This document shows, in pieces, positions 19,834 to 28,585 of a stretch of DNA of 64,000 bases. Every line of letters starts with the position of its first letter. Positions within the stretch are counted from its first letter, which is position 1. Source of the DNA: Flavilitoribacter nigricans DSM 23189 = NBRC 102662 (GTDB lineage Bacteria; Bacteroidota; Bacteroidia; Chitinophagales; Saprospiraceae); contig NZ_PDUD01000031.1 in NCBI RefSeq assembly GCF_002646595.1, positions 1-64,000 of the forward strand, given 5' to 3'. Below the pieces are notes generated by a model. The model did not search any database. It saw only the letters and a program-made list of their open reading frames with translations, and was not told where the DNA came from. The position numbers were made by a program, and so were the translations under genes.

Positions 19834-21918
19834 TTACCACAGCAAATTCACTTCGCCACTCAGCGGTACTACTTCTCCGTCCAGATAGCGCAAGCGGGCC
19901 ATGAACACGTAGACGTCCTGCCCCAGTACCCGACCGTTCAGCCGGCCGTCCCAGGAACAATCGCTCGCGCAGCTCGCCCGGTAATAGAGCAGGTTGCCCC
20001 ATCGATCGTAGATCGAAAAATCCAGGATCTCTTCTACCCCCAAACCGGTAAACAACCGAAACTGATCATTGACCCCATCCTCATTGGGAGAAAAAGCATT
20101 GGGAATGTAAACCGCCTCGTCCTTGGAAACATCCACCTGGAAAAAGGCTTCAACGCTACAACCGAATTCATCGGTCGCCCGGATGGTGTATAAGGTACTC
20201 CGCAGGGGCCTGACCTCCGTATTGGCGCAGGTCGGACAGGCGACACCATCCGCCGGGATCCATTCGTAACTGAGCGGACCGGAAGCATTATCCGTGATAT
20301 TTATCGAAAGGCTTTCTCCGAGACCGATCTGGCCGCTGAGCGGTACGTTCAGCGTTATCCGGCGCGGTTGGGGAACGGTAGCCGTAACTGAAAATACACA
20401 CTGATTCGCATCTTCAATCCAAACTTCGTAGTCACCCGGCATCAGGCCGGAGACCAGGCTTTCCGTTCCGTAGGTACGGCCGCCGTCAATGGAATACCGA
20501 TAGGGCGGTGTTCCTCCGCTTGCCGACATTTCGATGACGCCGTTCGTTGTGCCGTTACAGAAAGAACTACTCGTGCTGACTTCCGCACTCAGGGGCGCGG
20601 GTTCCGTCACGCTTACCGTTTTCAGCGCCCGGCAACCTTTGGCATCCGTCACCGCGATCTGGTAGTTACCGGCGGCCAGACCGACGCGGTTGGCTTCGGT
20701 GCTGCCGTCTTCCCAACGGTACTGGAAGGGGGCCAGACCAGCCTCTACGCTTAGCATGATCGCCCCATCGGAACTACCGCTGCAAGCTGGCGATAAAACA
20801 TCTGTATTCAGGGCAGATTCAGTCAGGTAAACCGCTTCGAGGCAATAGGTCGTATCACAGCCGTTGGCAGCCGAAATATTGGTACAGATCAGGGTATCGC
20901 GATCGATCAGATGGCCCTGAAAGCTAAAAGTCTCTCCCGGACACAGGGTATCGATACGATTGACGATCGTCACGGTATCCACCAGTTCCGCACTATACCG
21001 TACGATGGAATCACAGCCGAACTGGGACGTATAGGTCAGTTCAAAAGATTCGCTGACGGGGATCATCTGGCCCTGGTATTCGATCTGTTCGCCTTCGCAA
21101 AAAGTAGTTTCGATCGAGGTCACCGGAATGTCGTGGACCACTATCGTAAACGTATCGTAAGCCGGCGCTCCGATCTCAAAAAAACCGAAATCATCCAGCG
21201 CAAAATCATTGCCGTTCGGATTGGTATTCTGATTGACGATGCAGATCTCCGCCTGGGTAGCGCCACCCGACTCCCAGATCTCATAAAATTGCCGCCATTC
21301 GCAATTCTGGGTACTGGCCACAAAGGTCTGACCGATCTGCTGTCCGTTGATGGAAAAGCGGAGGGCCGCCGGATTCGGCTGCAAAATGGAAGTCAGCCAG
21401 GTCGAAAAAGCGTAGGTGGTATTGGATTCGATATTGATCGTCTGACACCACACGGACAGATTGGCCACCGGCGAACCGTCGACGACCATCATCAGCCCGT
21501 TTTGATTGGTGTGGTCCCGGCAGTGCTCAAAATACGAGGGGCTCAGGTCGTTGGCGTCATCGAATACACCGTATACGCCCTGGGTCGGATTGGCACCGGG
21601 CGAATAAACATAGTTGCTGGTAAATCCCGTATTGCCGGCGCTAAAATCGCCGTTGATGATCAGGTTCTCTCCGGCAGCAGGGATGGTTTCCACGATGTAG
21701 GTGGTCGTTACCGGAGGTGCCGCTACCGGCGTGTGGATGGTCGGGTTGTCAAGTCCGCTTACCGGCTCCCAGCGGTAGGTCGCGAAGCTGGGATCAATGG
21801 CCAGTTGCACACTTTCCCCCCGACAGATCGTAAGGGTATCGTGATCGGCAAAAAGAAACACGGAGTGGAGCAATAAAAGAATAATAATAGAGCAGCGGGT
21901 GAAGCAGAGATCTTGCAC
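19834..21918 (-). CDS. T9SS type B surface protein with SprB-like repeats
   Basis: A 694-residue exported protein starting at a GTG (21918) followed by a signal peptide (to ~24). It begins with a PKD-like segment (CRGESVQLAIDPSFATYRW), then a ~150-residue beta module, then a threonine-rich linker. Two SprB-like repeats follow (about 375-450 and 452-527; SSDGAIMLSVEAG, TNGVIEMSASGGTPPYRYS). The C-terminus (~604-694) has VYIPNAFSPNEDGVNDQF and YDRWGNLLY, the hallmark of the gliding-motility-associated (type B) T9SS sorting domain. It is likely anchored on the cell surface. The sigma gene begins 78 bp downstream on the same strand. Confidence 0.9.
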   Translation of the reverse strand: MQDLCFTRCSIIILLLLHSVFLFADHDTLTICRGESVQLAIDPSFATYRWEPVSGLDNPTIHTPVAAPPVTTTYIVETIPAAGENLIINGDFSAGNTGFTSNYVYSPGANPTQGVYGVFDDANDLSPSYFEHCRDHTNQNGLMMVVDGSPVANLSVWCQTINIESNTTYAFSTWLTSILQPNPAALRFSINGQQIGQTFVASTQNCEWRQFYEIWESGGATQAEICIVNQNTNPNGNDFALDDFGFFEIGAPAYDTFTIVVHDIPVTSIETTFCEGEQIEYQGQMIPVSESFELTYTSQFGCDSIVRYSAELVDTVTIVNRIDTLCPGETFSFQGHLIDRDTLICTNISAANGCDTTYCLEAVYLTESALNTDVLSPACSGSSDGAIMLSVEAGLAPFQYRWEDGSTEANRVGLAAGNYQIAVTDAKGCRALKTVSVTEPAPLSAEVSTSSSFCNGTTNGVIEMSASGGTPPYRYSIDGGRTYGTESLVSGLMPGDYEVWIEDANQCVFSVTATVPQPRRITLNVPLSGQIGLGESLSINITDNASGPLSYEWIPADGVACPTCANTEVRPLRSTLYTIRATDEFGCSVEAFFQVDVSKDEAVYIPNAFSPNEDGVNDQFRLFTGLGVEEILDFSIYDRWGNLLYYRASCASDCSWDGRLNGRVLGQDVYVFMARLRYLDGEVVPLSGEVNLLW

Positions 21919-21939
21919 TGTTGAGTTATTCGTTTCGTT

Positions 21940-22785
21940 TTAAAGCAGGAATTTTTGTTTGAATGCCAAAGGATTTATTCCCGTAATTTTCCTAAAGGTA
22001 CGATTGAAATAAGACAAACTTTCAAAACCGCAGGCAAAACAGGTTTCGGTCACGTTTTTGTCCTGCAGCAGTAGTTTTTTAGCCTGGTTGATGCGATAAT
22101 GATTGAGGAATTCGGTGAAGGTCAGGCGGGTCATTTTTTTAAAATAGCGACAAAAGGCTGCGTAGGAAAGCCGGCAAACCGCTGCGGCCTCTTCCACCGT
22201 GATCTTACGTTGGTAATGCTGCTCGATAAAGCGGAATATTTCTTCCAGCCGGTCTTGCTCTTTTTGTTTATAGAAGTGTTCGAAGGGCCGTTCGTGCAGC
22301 AGTTGCCGCTGCTCGTCCTGCGCCAGTACCGCCAGAATATACAAAACCTCAATAAACAGGGCAAGCCCCTCCAAATGGGCCAATCCCTTGACCCGCTGAC
22401 CGATCTTTTGTTTACAAGCCTTACTGAAAACGATGCCGTGGGCGGATTCGGAAAACAGCTGCCGGATCCCCGCCAGTTCGGGGCTTTGCGTCAGTGCATT
22501 GCCCAGGAAATCCTTGCGAATGTGCAGCACCAGTTTTTCGTATTCCGTCTGAATGCCGTAATCGAAATTCAAATGGGGAATATTCGATCCGATGAAGACG
22601 AGATCGTTTTCCCGATACCGCGCCATGTGGTGCCCGACGTGCCGGTTGCCGTCCGCTCCGTCGATGAACACCAACTCGTATTCCGGGTGAAAGTGCCAGA
22701 AGAAGAAGTCATTGAGCCGGGGGTTCACCATGAGGTGGAAGGAGCTGTCTTCGCCGGTGCGGATGGTTTCGTATTGGATTTTCAT
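21940..22785 (-). CDS. AraC-family transcriptional regulator
   Basis: A 281-residue regulator from the ATG at 22785 (MKIQYE). An upstream ATG at 22884 is in frame, but the extra 33 residues (rich in Pro, Asp and His) read through a G-rich non-coding repeat and are unlikely. Residues ~1-150 form a cupin-like ligand domain (FHLMVNPRLND, FFWHFHPEYELVF). The C-terminal ~100 residues have the two AraC helix-turn-helices (EEAAAVCRLSYAAFCRYFKK; VTETCFACGFESLSYFNRTFRK). It is divergent from the PhyH-like dioxygenase gene across a 211-bp gap and probably controls it. Confidence 0.92.
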   Translation of the reverse strand: MKIQYETIRTGEDSSFHLMVNPRLNDFFFWHFHPEYELVFIDGADGNRHVGHHMARYRENDLVFIGSNIPHLNFDYGIQTEYEKLVLHIRKDFLGNALTQSPELAGIRQLFSESAHGIVFSKACKQKIGQRVKGLAHLEGLALFIEVLYILAVLAQDEQRQLLHERPFEHFYKQKEQDRLEEIFRFIEQHYQRKITVEEAAAVCRLSYAAFCRYFKKMTRLTFTEFLNHYRINQAKKLLLQDKNVTETCFACGFESLSYFNRTFRKITGINPLAFKQKFLL

Positions 22786-22818
22786 GGAGGTGTGAGGGTT
22801 GTGAGGTGTCAGGTGAGA

Positions 22819-22844
22819 GGGGTCAGGGGTGCAGGGGTCAGGGG
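22819..22844 (+). promoter_or_regulatory. G-quadruplex motif in the araC/phyH intergenic region
   Basis: Four GGGG tracts (22819-22822, 22826-22829, 22834-22837, 22841-22844) are joined by loops TCA, TGCA and TCA, a textbook four-layer G-quadruplex. The motif is on the plus strand, 34 bp before the araC ATG, which is the template side for araC transcription and the non-template side for the dioxygenase. It could act in promoter or leader control. Confidence 0.6.
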
Positions 22845-22996
22845 ATTTATACAAGTATATCAATTTTAATGCTGAAAAATACATAAAATATCACAATAGT
22901 TCAAAAAATGAGCATTATTGGGATAGCCTGGGCCTGGTTTATGACGGAAATTTGTAGGGACGAAAAACTTCCAATCCTTCACCAAAATTACAAGAC

Positions 22997-23974
22997 ATGA
23001 CCGACCAAAATACCCGCATGATCCCCAATAATGCGCACAAGGAAATTCCGGGCAATCCATCGACTGCTACCAGTAGTAAGAAGCGCCTGAGCGATCGCGA
23101 GAACGGCGAACCGCTGCGCGTGCTGAGCGAAGCCGACTGGGCCTTCTGGAAACACAATGGTTACATTGTGATCAAGAATGCCGTTCCGCGGGAGCAGGCA
23201 CAACGCACGGCTGATTTCCTGTGGGAATTTGAGGAAAAAGACCCCAACGATCCGGCAAGTTGGTATACGGCTCCGCGTGCAGAGATGAAAATGAAGGAAC
23301 TCACCGGCACCGGTATGGTAGAAGTCTACAACCACCAACACCTCTGGAATAACCGCCAGATGCAACGGGTATATGATGCGTTCGTGGATATCTGGGGCAC
23401 GGAAAAACTCTGGGTGACTATTGATCGGGCCAACCTCAATTTCCCGATGCGCCCCGGTCATGAGTACAAGGGGTTCATTCATTGGGATTATGATCCCGAA
23501 ACCAAGCCGCAAAACGTACAGGGGGTACTGGCACTGGCCGATCAGACCGATCCCAACATGGGTGGGTTCCAGTGCATTCCCGAGCTGTTCCGCACTTATG
23601 ACACCTGGAAACTCAGCCAGCCGACCGACCGTAACCGCTTCCAACCGGATACTTCTGGCTTTGAGGACGATATCGTCAAGGTACCGCTGGAAGCCGGAGA
23701 TCTGCTGATCTTCCACAGCGCCCAGCCCCACGGTATCCGCCCGAACCGGTCCGGCGATAAAGTGCGCATCGCCCAGTACATTTCTATGATGCCCGCCGAA
23801 GAAGATAACGAAGCCCTGCGCCAATGGCGGGTCGATTCCTGGAAGAACCGGATCGCTCCGGAGGGATATGCTTTCCCCGGAGATCCGCGGAACTGGGAAC
23901 AAACTAAATACGATACGGCGGAATTGAGCCAGCTGGGTAAAAGGCTATTGGGATTGGAGCGTTGGATGATCTGA
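22997..23974 (+). CDS. Phytanoyl-CoA dioxygenase (PhyH)-like Fe(II)/2-oxoglutarate oxygenase
   Basis: This 325-residue cytosolic enzyme shows the PhyH facial triad: His162 and Asp164 in HWDYDP, and His245 followed by Asn250, Ser252 and Arg257 in the PHGIRPN...VRI pattern that binds iron and 2-oxoglutarate. It should hydroxylate a small substrate with loss of CO2 from 2-oxoglutarate. The N-terminal ~40 residues are polar and variable. Neighbours are the divergent AraC regulator and a short-chain dehydrogenase 88 bp downstream, so the two enzymes may act in one catabolic route. The substrate is unknown. Confidence 0.88.
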   Translation: MTDQNTRMIPNNAHKEIPGNPSTATSSKKRLSDRENGEPLRVLSEADWAFWKHNGYIVIKNAVPREQAQRTADFLWEFEEKDPNDPASWYTAPRAEMKMKELTGTGMVEVYNHQHLWNNRQMQRVYDAFVDIWGTEKLWVTIDRANLNFPMRPGHEYKGFIHWDYDPETKPQNVQGVLALADQTDPNMGGFQCIPELFRTYDTWKLSQPTDRNRFQPDTSGFEDDIVKVPLEAGDLLIFHSAQPHGIRPNRSGDKVRIAQYISMMPAEEDNEALRQWRVDSWKNRIAPEGYAFPGDPRNWEQTKYDTAELSQLGKRLLGLERWMI

Positions 23975-24062
23975 TGACGGAATGATTGGATGATCAGCCC
24001 CGTTTCAACGTAATCGGAGGATAAGTGTTATATCTACTTTCCGAATCAACAATGATATTGAG

Positions 24063-24857
24063 ATGAATTTAGAATTGCAGGATAAAACGGCCCTCGTTAC
24101 CGGTTCTACCGCCGGTATCGGGCTGGCTATTGCTAAAGGATTGGCCGCAGAAGGAGCCGAAGTGATCATCAACGGTCGGACCCAGGCGAGGATCGATGAA
24201 GCGATTGAACAGATAAAAGCAGATCTGCCCGACGCCCGAATCAGCGGGATAGCGGCGGATTTTGCGGATAAAGAAAGTGTAGACCAGTTGCTGCGGGAAG
24301 TTGATCGGGTAGATATTCTGGTCAATAATGTCGGTATTTTTAAGCCGGTGGATTTTGCCGATATCAGCGATGCCGACTGGCAGCAGATGCTGGAAGTGAA
24401 TGTACTGAGTGGCGTGCGCTTATCCCGGCACTATTTTGGAAAAATGATGGAGCAGAACTGGGGCCGCATTTTGTTTATTTCCAGTGAATCCGGCGTCCAG
24501 ATCCCGGCGGAAATGATCCACTACGGCGTGAGTAAATCGGCTCAGATCGCACTGGCCAACGGTTTGGCCCGATTGACCAAAGGCACCCAGGTAACCGTCA
24601 ATTCGGTACTGCCCGGACCGACCAATTCCGAAGGCGTCGGTGATTTCCTGAGCTCCCTGGCCGAACAGGCCGATAAGACCCGTGCCGAAGTGGAAGCGGA
24701 CTTTTTCAATAAAGAACGCCCCAACCACCTCCTGCAGCGCTTTGCGACCCCACAGGAAGTTGCCAATCTGGTGGTCTATCTGTCCAGTCCGCTGGCTTCG
24801 GCGACCAACGGTGCGGCCATGCGGGTGGATGGCGGAACGTTGCCGACGATCTTGTAG
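24063..24857 (+). CDS. Short-chain dehydrogenase/reductase
   Basis: A 264-residue classical SDR. The nucleotide loop TGSTAGIG is at 13-20, the NNVG motif at 88-91, and the catalytic residues are Ser141, Tyr154 and Lys158 (SSESG...YGVSK). The Arg in INGRT after beta strand 2 suggests NADP(H). The C-terminal segment ends in VDGGTLPTIL, typical for this family. It follows the PhyH-like gene on the same strand by 88 bp and may be cotranscribed with it. Confidence 0.9.
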   Translation: MNLELQDKTALVTGSTAGIGLAIAKGLAAEGAEVIINGRTQARIDEAIEQIKADLPDARISGIAADFADKESVDQLLREVDRVDILVNNVGIFKPVDFADISDADWQQMLEVNVLSGVRLSRHYFGKMMEQNWGRILFISSESGVQIPAEMIHYGVSKSAQIALANGLARLTKGTQVTVNSVLPGPTNSEGVGDFLSSLAEQADKTRAEVEADFFNKERPNHLLQRFATPQEVANLVVYLSSPLASATNGAAMRVDGGTLPTIL

Positions 24858-24950
24858 AACGAAATTCATTCGCTCGTTCCGGACCGAAAGATCTGGAAAA
24901 CTTTCTCGAAGATATTGCCCCATTGAACCGGATCGTGCAACTTGCACAGC

Positions 24951-25427
24951 ATGATAGACTACGAGATCAATCGCTTAGAGGAACCCACACCGGAGGATGC
25001 CCGGTATCTGAGCCGGATCAGTAAGGCTTCCAAAGCCCACTGGGGGTATCCGCCCGAATGGCTGGAGCTATGGCAAGAAGACCTGGAGGTATCTCCGGCG
25101 TACCTGGCCCAAAATCAGACCTTTGTACTCTGCCTCCGGCCGGACCGGGCATTCATCGGCTTCTGTGTCATCTGTGAAGCATCCCCGGAATTGTTGTGGG
25201 TGGAACATCTCTGGCTGCTTCCAGAGTATATTGGGCAGGGGCTTGGTTCCGCCCTGCTGCAGCGGTCATTGGAAGAATGTATCTTACCGGAACACCGGTC
25301 CGTGCGGGTGGTCGCTGATCCCAATGCCGCGGCCTTTTACGGCTCCCGGGGATTTTCGGTGATCGATTATCATCCCAGCCAGCCGGGAGACCGTCGGTTG
25401 CCGGTCATGGAAAAAAGCCTGGCTTAA
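24951..25427 (+). CDS. GNAT-family N-acetyltransferase
   Basis: A 158-residue GNAT protein starting at the ATG at 24951; a TTG at 24942 would add three residues. The acetyl-CoA loop is in WLLPEYIGQGLGSALLQ (about residues 90-106), and the late strand NAAAFYGSRGF matches motif B. The acceptor cannot be inferred. It follows the SDR gene by 93 bp and converges on the DUF6915 operon with 29 bp between stops. Confidence 0.85.
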   Translation: MIDYEINRLEEPTPEDARYLSRISKASKAHWGYPPEWLELWQEDLEVSPAYLAQNQTFVLCLRPDRAFIGFCVICEASPELLWVEHLWLLPEYIGQGLGSALLQRSLEECILPEHRSVRVVADPNAAAFYGSRGFSVIDYHPSQPGDRRLPVMEKSLA

Positions 25428-25456
25428 GCTGGTTGTTTAATTTTTCTCCCTGGCTT

Positions 25457-26164
25457 TCAGGGCTTCTTTCCGAACAGCAGCATGTCCTGATCCTGATGAT
25501 CCTTATCCACAGCGTATTTGATGATCGACCGCTCATCCAGCAGGATACCGGTATGGTTTATCTTCCCTCCGAAGTGGATTTCCCTGTGTACGAGCTCTTC
25601 GGTTGAAGATGATCGGAAGTGCTCTTCAATGAGGTCCAGCAGGGTCTCCGTTTCCGCTTCGTTATCGTCTTCAGCATCGGAACTGTAGCCGATCAGCAAG
25701 CTCCGGTCCTTTCGCTTCAGGTAGGCCAGGTGTCCGTAAAACGGCAATTCATTTTTTTGCAATCGGTTCAACAACTTTCCGACCGTTTCAGTATCGGGAA
25801 TAAGGAGCGGCTCTTTTAGGATCTCCTGATCAAAATTATCTTCGTCTCCATCCTCGTCGTAGCCGTAAGCAAATTCGTGGTAGCGCATCCGGATGGCGCC
25901 GGTGTCGTCCCGGTAGATGCTGCCGCCACCTTCATTGTAGTATTCACCGGCATTGGGCAGATCAAACTGGAAGATCAGATAGCCGGCCAGGTCTCTAAAC
26001 ATACTGTTTGCGGAATAGTCTACCGGCTTTCCATTCACGGTAAACCAGATCGGTGTTTCATCGCCTCCGGCATTCCACCGGACTTCAATGGGAGGCAAAC
26101 TGCCGGACTCCTTCTCCAGGCGATCAAAGAAAACCTGCAGGGCATTTTCAAGTTCTTTATCCAT
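25457..26164 (-). CDS. Hypothetical acidic protein, partner of DUF6915 protein
   Basis: A 235-residue cytosolic protein with no recognised family. It is rich in acidic residues, with the cluster YGYDEDGDEDNFD in the middle and SSDAEDDNEAETE later. No signal peptide or membrane helix is seen. Its ATG lies inside the end of the upstream DUF6915 gene (8-bp overlap), so the two form a translationally coupled pair. Function is unknown; a partner or immunity-like role for the neighbour is possible but unproven. Confidence 0.65.
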   Translation of the reverse strand: MDKELENALQVFFDRLEKESGSLPPIEVRWNAGGDETPIWFTVNGKPVDYSANSMFRDLAGYLIFQFDLPNAGEYYNEGGGSIYRDDTGAIRMRYHEFAYGYDEDGDEDNFDQEILKEPLLIPDTETVGKLLNRLQKNELPFYGHLAYLKRKDRSLLIGYSSDAEDDNEAETETLLDLIEEHFRSSSTEELVHREIHFGGKINHTGILLDERSIIKYAVDKDHQDQDMLLFGKKP

Positions 26165-26747
26165 CAGATTCGAGTTGTTTTAATTGGGAAATATCCGGAG
26201 AGAATTGCCACTTTTCCCGAAAACGGAAAGTCCGCAGAAGGGTGGATATGTTTTGCTCCGGTGGGATGTGCGCGCGCAGTTGTTGGGCGGCCGAAGCTCC
26301 CAGCAGTTCTTTTGCCAGATAAACGCCAAAATCGCTACAGGTGATGATCCGGCTAATCGCCAGTCCGCTGATCAGAAAGGGATGGTCGATAAAATCCTGC
26401 ATTTCCGGATTTTCGACATCCGGTTGGTGGATGGTCAGTCCGTCCAGCGTCTTATTGTTCCCAAACCAGTCAAAAAGTGTAGGTATTTTTCCCCCCAGAT
26501 CTTCCCGGATGTGTTCCGCAGCGATATCGCGCACCAACACCTGACGGCCGGTTTCCACTTCCAGATAATCTCCGAATCGGCGAATGCACAGTTCGATACC
26601 GTAGGTATGATGGAGTAAGATCCGGTGCTTGATGTGGAAGTAAAAAAGTTTGGAAGCATCCAGGAACTTGTGAATGGGATAGTAGACTTCGGGAGGGCCT
26701 CCGAACTTTTTGGCGGAGAGCTGGCTGTGTACCCAGATATTCATCAT
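26157..26747 (-). CDS. DUF6915-family protein
   Basis: A 196-residue protein whose first ~110 residues match the DUF6915 pattern: WVHSQLSAKKFGG, then YYPIHKFLDASK, HIKHRILLHHTYGI, RRFGDYL, VRDIAAEHIREDLG and IPTLFDWF. The His-rich stretch RILLHHTYG could bind metal. The C-terminal part is predicted helical. The biological role of the family is not known to me. Two start codons (26747 and 26744) are adjacent. It overlaps the downstream acidic protein by 8 bp. Confidence 0.75.
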   Translation of the reverse strand: MMNIWVHSQLSAKKFGGPPEVYYPIHKFLDASKLFYFHIKHRILLHHTYGIELCIRRFGDYLEVETGRQVLVRDIAAEHIREDLGGKIPTLFDWFGNNKTLDGLTIHQPDVENPEMQDFIDHPFLISGLAISRIITCSDFGVYLAKELLGASAAQQLRAHIPPEQNISTLLRTFRFREKWQFSPDISQLKQLESDG

Positions 26748-26886
26748 TTCGAGTTTTGATTGCGCGCTAATAGTACTGTTAAAAGTACATCTTTCCCCAC
26801 CTACGAAGTTCCCTAACAGGAAAATATTTTTTGCAGCATTACCTACCTGGATCAGCCCAGCAGTATTCCATCAAAGCCGTCCGGCG

Positions 26887-26925
26887 GGCCGGGGATCCGC
26901 ACTTAAAATGGTCGGATCCCCGGCC
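26887..26925. terminator. Perfect 13-bp inverted repeat, possible terminator
   Basis: GGCCGGGGATCCG (26887-26899) and its exact reverse complement (26913-26925) surround a 13-base spacer. It lies 43 bp past the stop of the lipoprotein gene at 26968 on the minus strand. There is no T-run on the minus side, so it may be a Rho-linked terminator, an mRNA stabiliser or a protein site rather than a classic intrinsic terminator. Confidence 0.5.
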
Positions 26926-26967
26926 TGAACCCGGAACAATACCGCGCGCCAATGCCAATACCGTTCA

Positions 26968-27864
26968 TCAATTGCCGGATACCAATTTGTCATCGCCCAG
27001 CTTTTCCAGTGCCGGATCGGGATAAAGCTGATCCTGGGGAAAATCATCAAAGGCAAAATCACGGATCTCAAGCTGGTGCAGGTGTTGCTCCGGTTTCTTT
27101 TTCGGACGATTCAGGTAGACGATCTGGCGGTGTGGAATAAGTATCCCGTCGATGTCTTGCCAGTCTGCGAATTGAATGGAACCGTAAAACGCACTGGCTC
27201 CCGGCATTTTCAGGTAAGTCTCCCGAAGGGTGTAGAGGGCAAATTCCAATAGTCCGGTCTCCCGGTTGATCCAGAGTACGTACTGGTCGTGTTCCCGGTG
27301 GGGTTCGGGCTGCTCCCAGCTCACAAAGACCTGATCGTACCATTGACCCCGGAATTCCCGCTCGCCGGCATAGCTGATGATCGGCGCCCGCAGCATACGA
27401 TCCGGCAATTCAAAGAAGTACTGGTAAGCGGACAGCCCAAAGCCGATCCGCTCGTTGTAATTCGTAAAGGTCAGCGTTCCTTCGGGATCTACTTCGTAGT
27501 AGCGCCAGCTTTGCAGCCCGGCCCGTTCACCGGTCCGCGAGCCGCTAAGAAAGCTTACCTGACTGTCGAAAGTGCCGATCGCATAGCGAAACTGCAGGTC
27601 TACCTCCGCTTCCGGCCAGGGTTTGCCCAGTTTTCCCATCAGGCCTTTCCAGACATCTTTTCCCTGGAATGAATACGTCCGGTGTTGCTGCAATTGATCC
27701 AGTCCCTGTTTTTTCCAGGCTTTCTCCAACAGCATTTTACCCCTGGCGGTATTGGATGCGGTAATGCCCTCCCGCTCGATCAGAGGGGTACGAATATCCG
27801 CCATACAACCCTGGAGCAACCAGGCACCCATTAAAAATAAAACGATAGTAAAAGGAGTTTTCAT
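26968..27864 (-). CDS. Lipoprotein under TetR control
   Basis: A 298-residue protein from the ATG at 27864 (MKTPFTIV); a TTG at 27900 in frame would start inside the operator. It has a lipoprotein signal with lipobox LLQGC (Cys20), so it is anchored in the envelope. The rest is a mixed beta domain (YSFQGKDVWKG, TFTNYNERIG, LWINRETGLLEFALYTL) like outer-membrane lipoprotein folds that bind hydrophobic ligands. No enzyme motif is seen. It follows the tetR gene by 78 bp, and the palindrome at 27884-27899 lies 20 bp before its start. Confidence 0.8.
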   Translation of the reverse strand: MKTPFTIVLFLMGAWLLQGCMADIRTPLIEREGITASNTARGKMLLEKAWKKQGLDQLQQHRTYSFQGKDVWKGLMGKLGKPWPEAEVDLQFRYAIGTFDSQVSFLSGSRTGERAGLQSWRYYEVDPEGTLTFTNYNERIGFGLSAYQYFFELPDRMLRAPIISYAGEREFRGQWYDQVFVSWEQPEPHREHDQYVLWINRETGLLEFALYTLRETYLKMPGASAFYGSIQFADWQDIDGILIPHRQIVYLNRPKKKPEQHLHQLEIRDFAFDDFPQDQLYPDPALEKLGDDKLVSGN

Positions 27865-27883
27865 GGTAAGTTGAATAATTGTA

Positions 27884-27899
27884 TGTACCAGTCGGTACA
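27884..27899. promoter_or_regulatory. TetR operator upstream of the lipoprotein gene
   Basis: A 16-bp palindrome TGTACC-N4-GGTACA, 20 bp upstream of the lipoprotein ATG. It matches the site upstream of tetR itself at 12 outer positions and shares the AATAA that follows. The location fits repression at or near the start of transcription. Confidence 0.7.
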
Positions 27900-27942
27900 A
27901 TAATGGTGAAAAAATTTTATACCTCAGAATCCGCCAAAAAAT

Positions 27943-28527
27943 TTAGCGGCGGATCAGTTGAAAGAACGTATCGAGTGAGCTTTTGAAATTTTCCGCTTCC
28001 CGATCCACCCGGGACAAGGTGGACTCTCCATAAACCAGATCGAAAACCATACGCGTGAGCCGATCGGCGGAGATATCCGCACGGACCTCTCCCCTATCCT
28101 GCGCCTGTTGCATGCATTTTTCGGTGACCACAAACCACCGGCCGAACTGTTTCCGGGCGGCCTCCTGCAATTCCCCCGGCGCGCTACCTTCCTCAATGGC
28201 CATCCGCTGGATCAGGCAACAGGAATTGAAGGAATTACTGACATTGTAATCGGCGATCATGTAGAAGTAATTCTGCAGTCGCTGCAGGTAACTCTCCTCA
28301 GACGGGTCCTGAAAACATTTCCGCATCATTGCCAGAATATTTTCGCTGTAGTACTCCAGCGCAGCCTTGCCAAATCCTTCCTTGCTTTTAAAATGGTAAT
28401 AAAAAGAACTCCGGGGAAAGTCGGTCTTACTCAGGATCTCCTCCACCCCGGTATGGTGATACCCCTGGCGGCGAAACAATAATTCTCCAACCTGTAAAAC
28501 CCGGCTCAGATCGTGTCTTTGGCCCAT
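27943..28527 (-). CDS. TetR-family repressor
   Basis: A 194-residue regulator starting at the ATG at 28527 (MGQRHDL). The N-terminal helix-turn-helix is TGVEEILSKTDFPRSSFYYHFKSKEGF (about 25-52, typical TetR). The ligand domain has NSCCLIQRMAIEE (about 111-123), a cysteine position like that used by electrophile-sensing members such as NemR, so reactive compounds could be its inducer; this is inference. Two matching palindromes lie before its own gene and before the downstream lipoprotein, showing autoregulation and control of that gene. Confidence 0.9.
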   Translation of the reverse strand: MGQRHDLSRVLQVGELLFRRQGYHHTGVEEILSKTDFPRSSFYYHFKSKEGFGKAALEYYSENILAMMRKCFQDPSEESYLQRLQNYFYMIADYNVSNSFNSCCLIQRMAIEEGSAPGELQEAARKQFGRWFVVTEKCMQQAQDRGEVRADISADRLTRMVFDLVYGESTLSRVDREAENFKSSLDTFFQLIRR

Positions 28528-28569
28528 TTCCAAATTATTTTAATCCAATAATCGACGGCAATTACTAAT

Positions 28570-28585
28570 TGTACCGATCAGTACA
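28570..28585. promoter_or_regulatory. TetR operator upstream of tetR
   Basis: TGTACCGATCAGTACA, with TGTAC/GTACA arms, 42 bp upstream of the tetR ATG. It is nearly identical to the site at 27884 in both arms and in the flanking AATAA, consistent with autoregulation. Confidence 0.7.

Noticed and set aside
22988-23902. 304-codon minus-strand ORF opposite the dioxygenase
   Set aside because: Its GTG/TTG-type start and composition are those of a shadow; the plus frame holds the iron triad.
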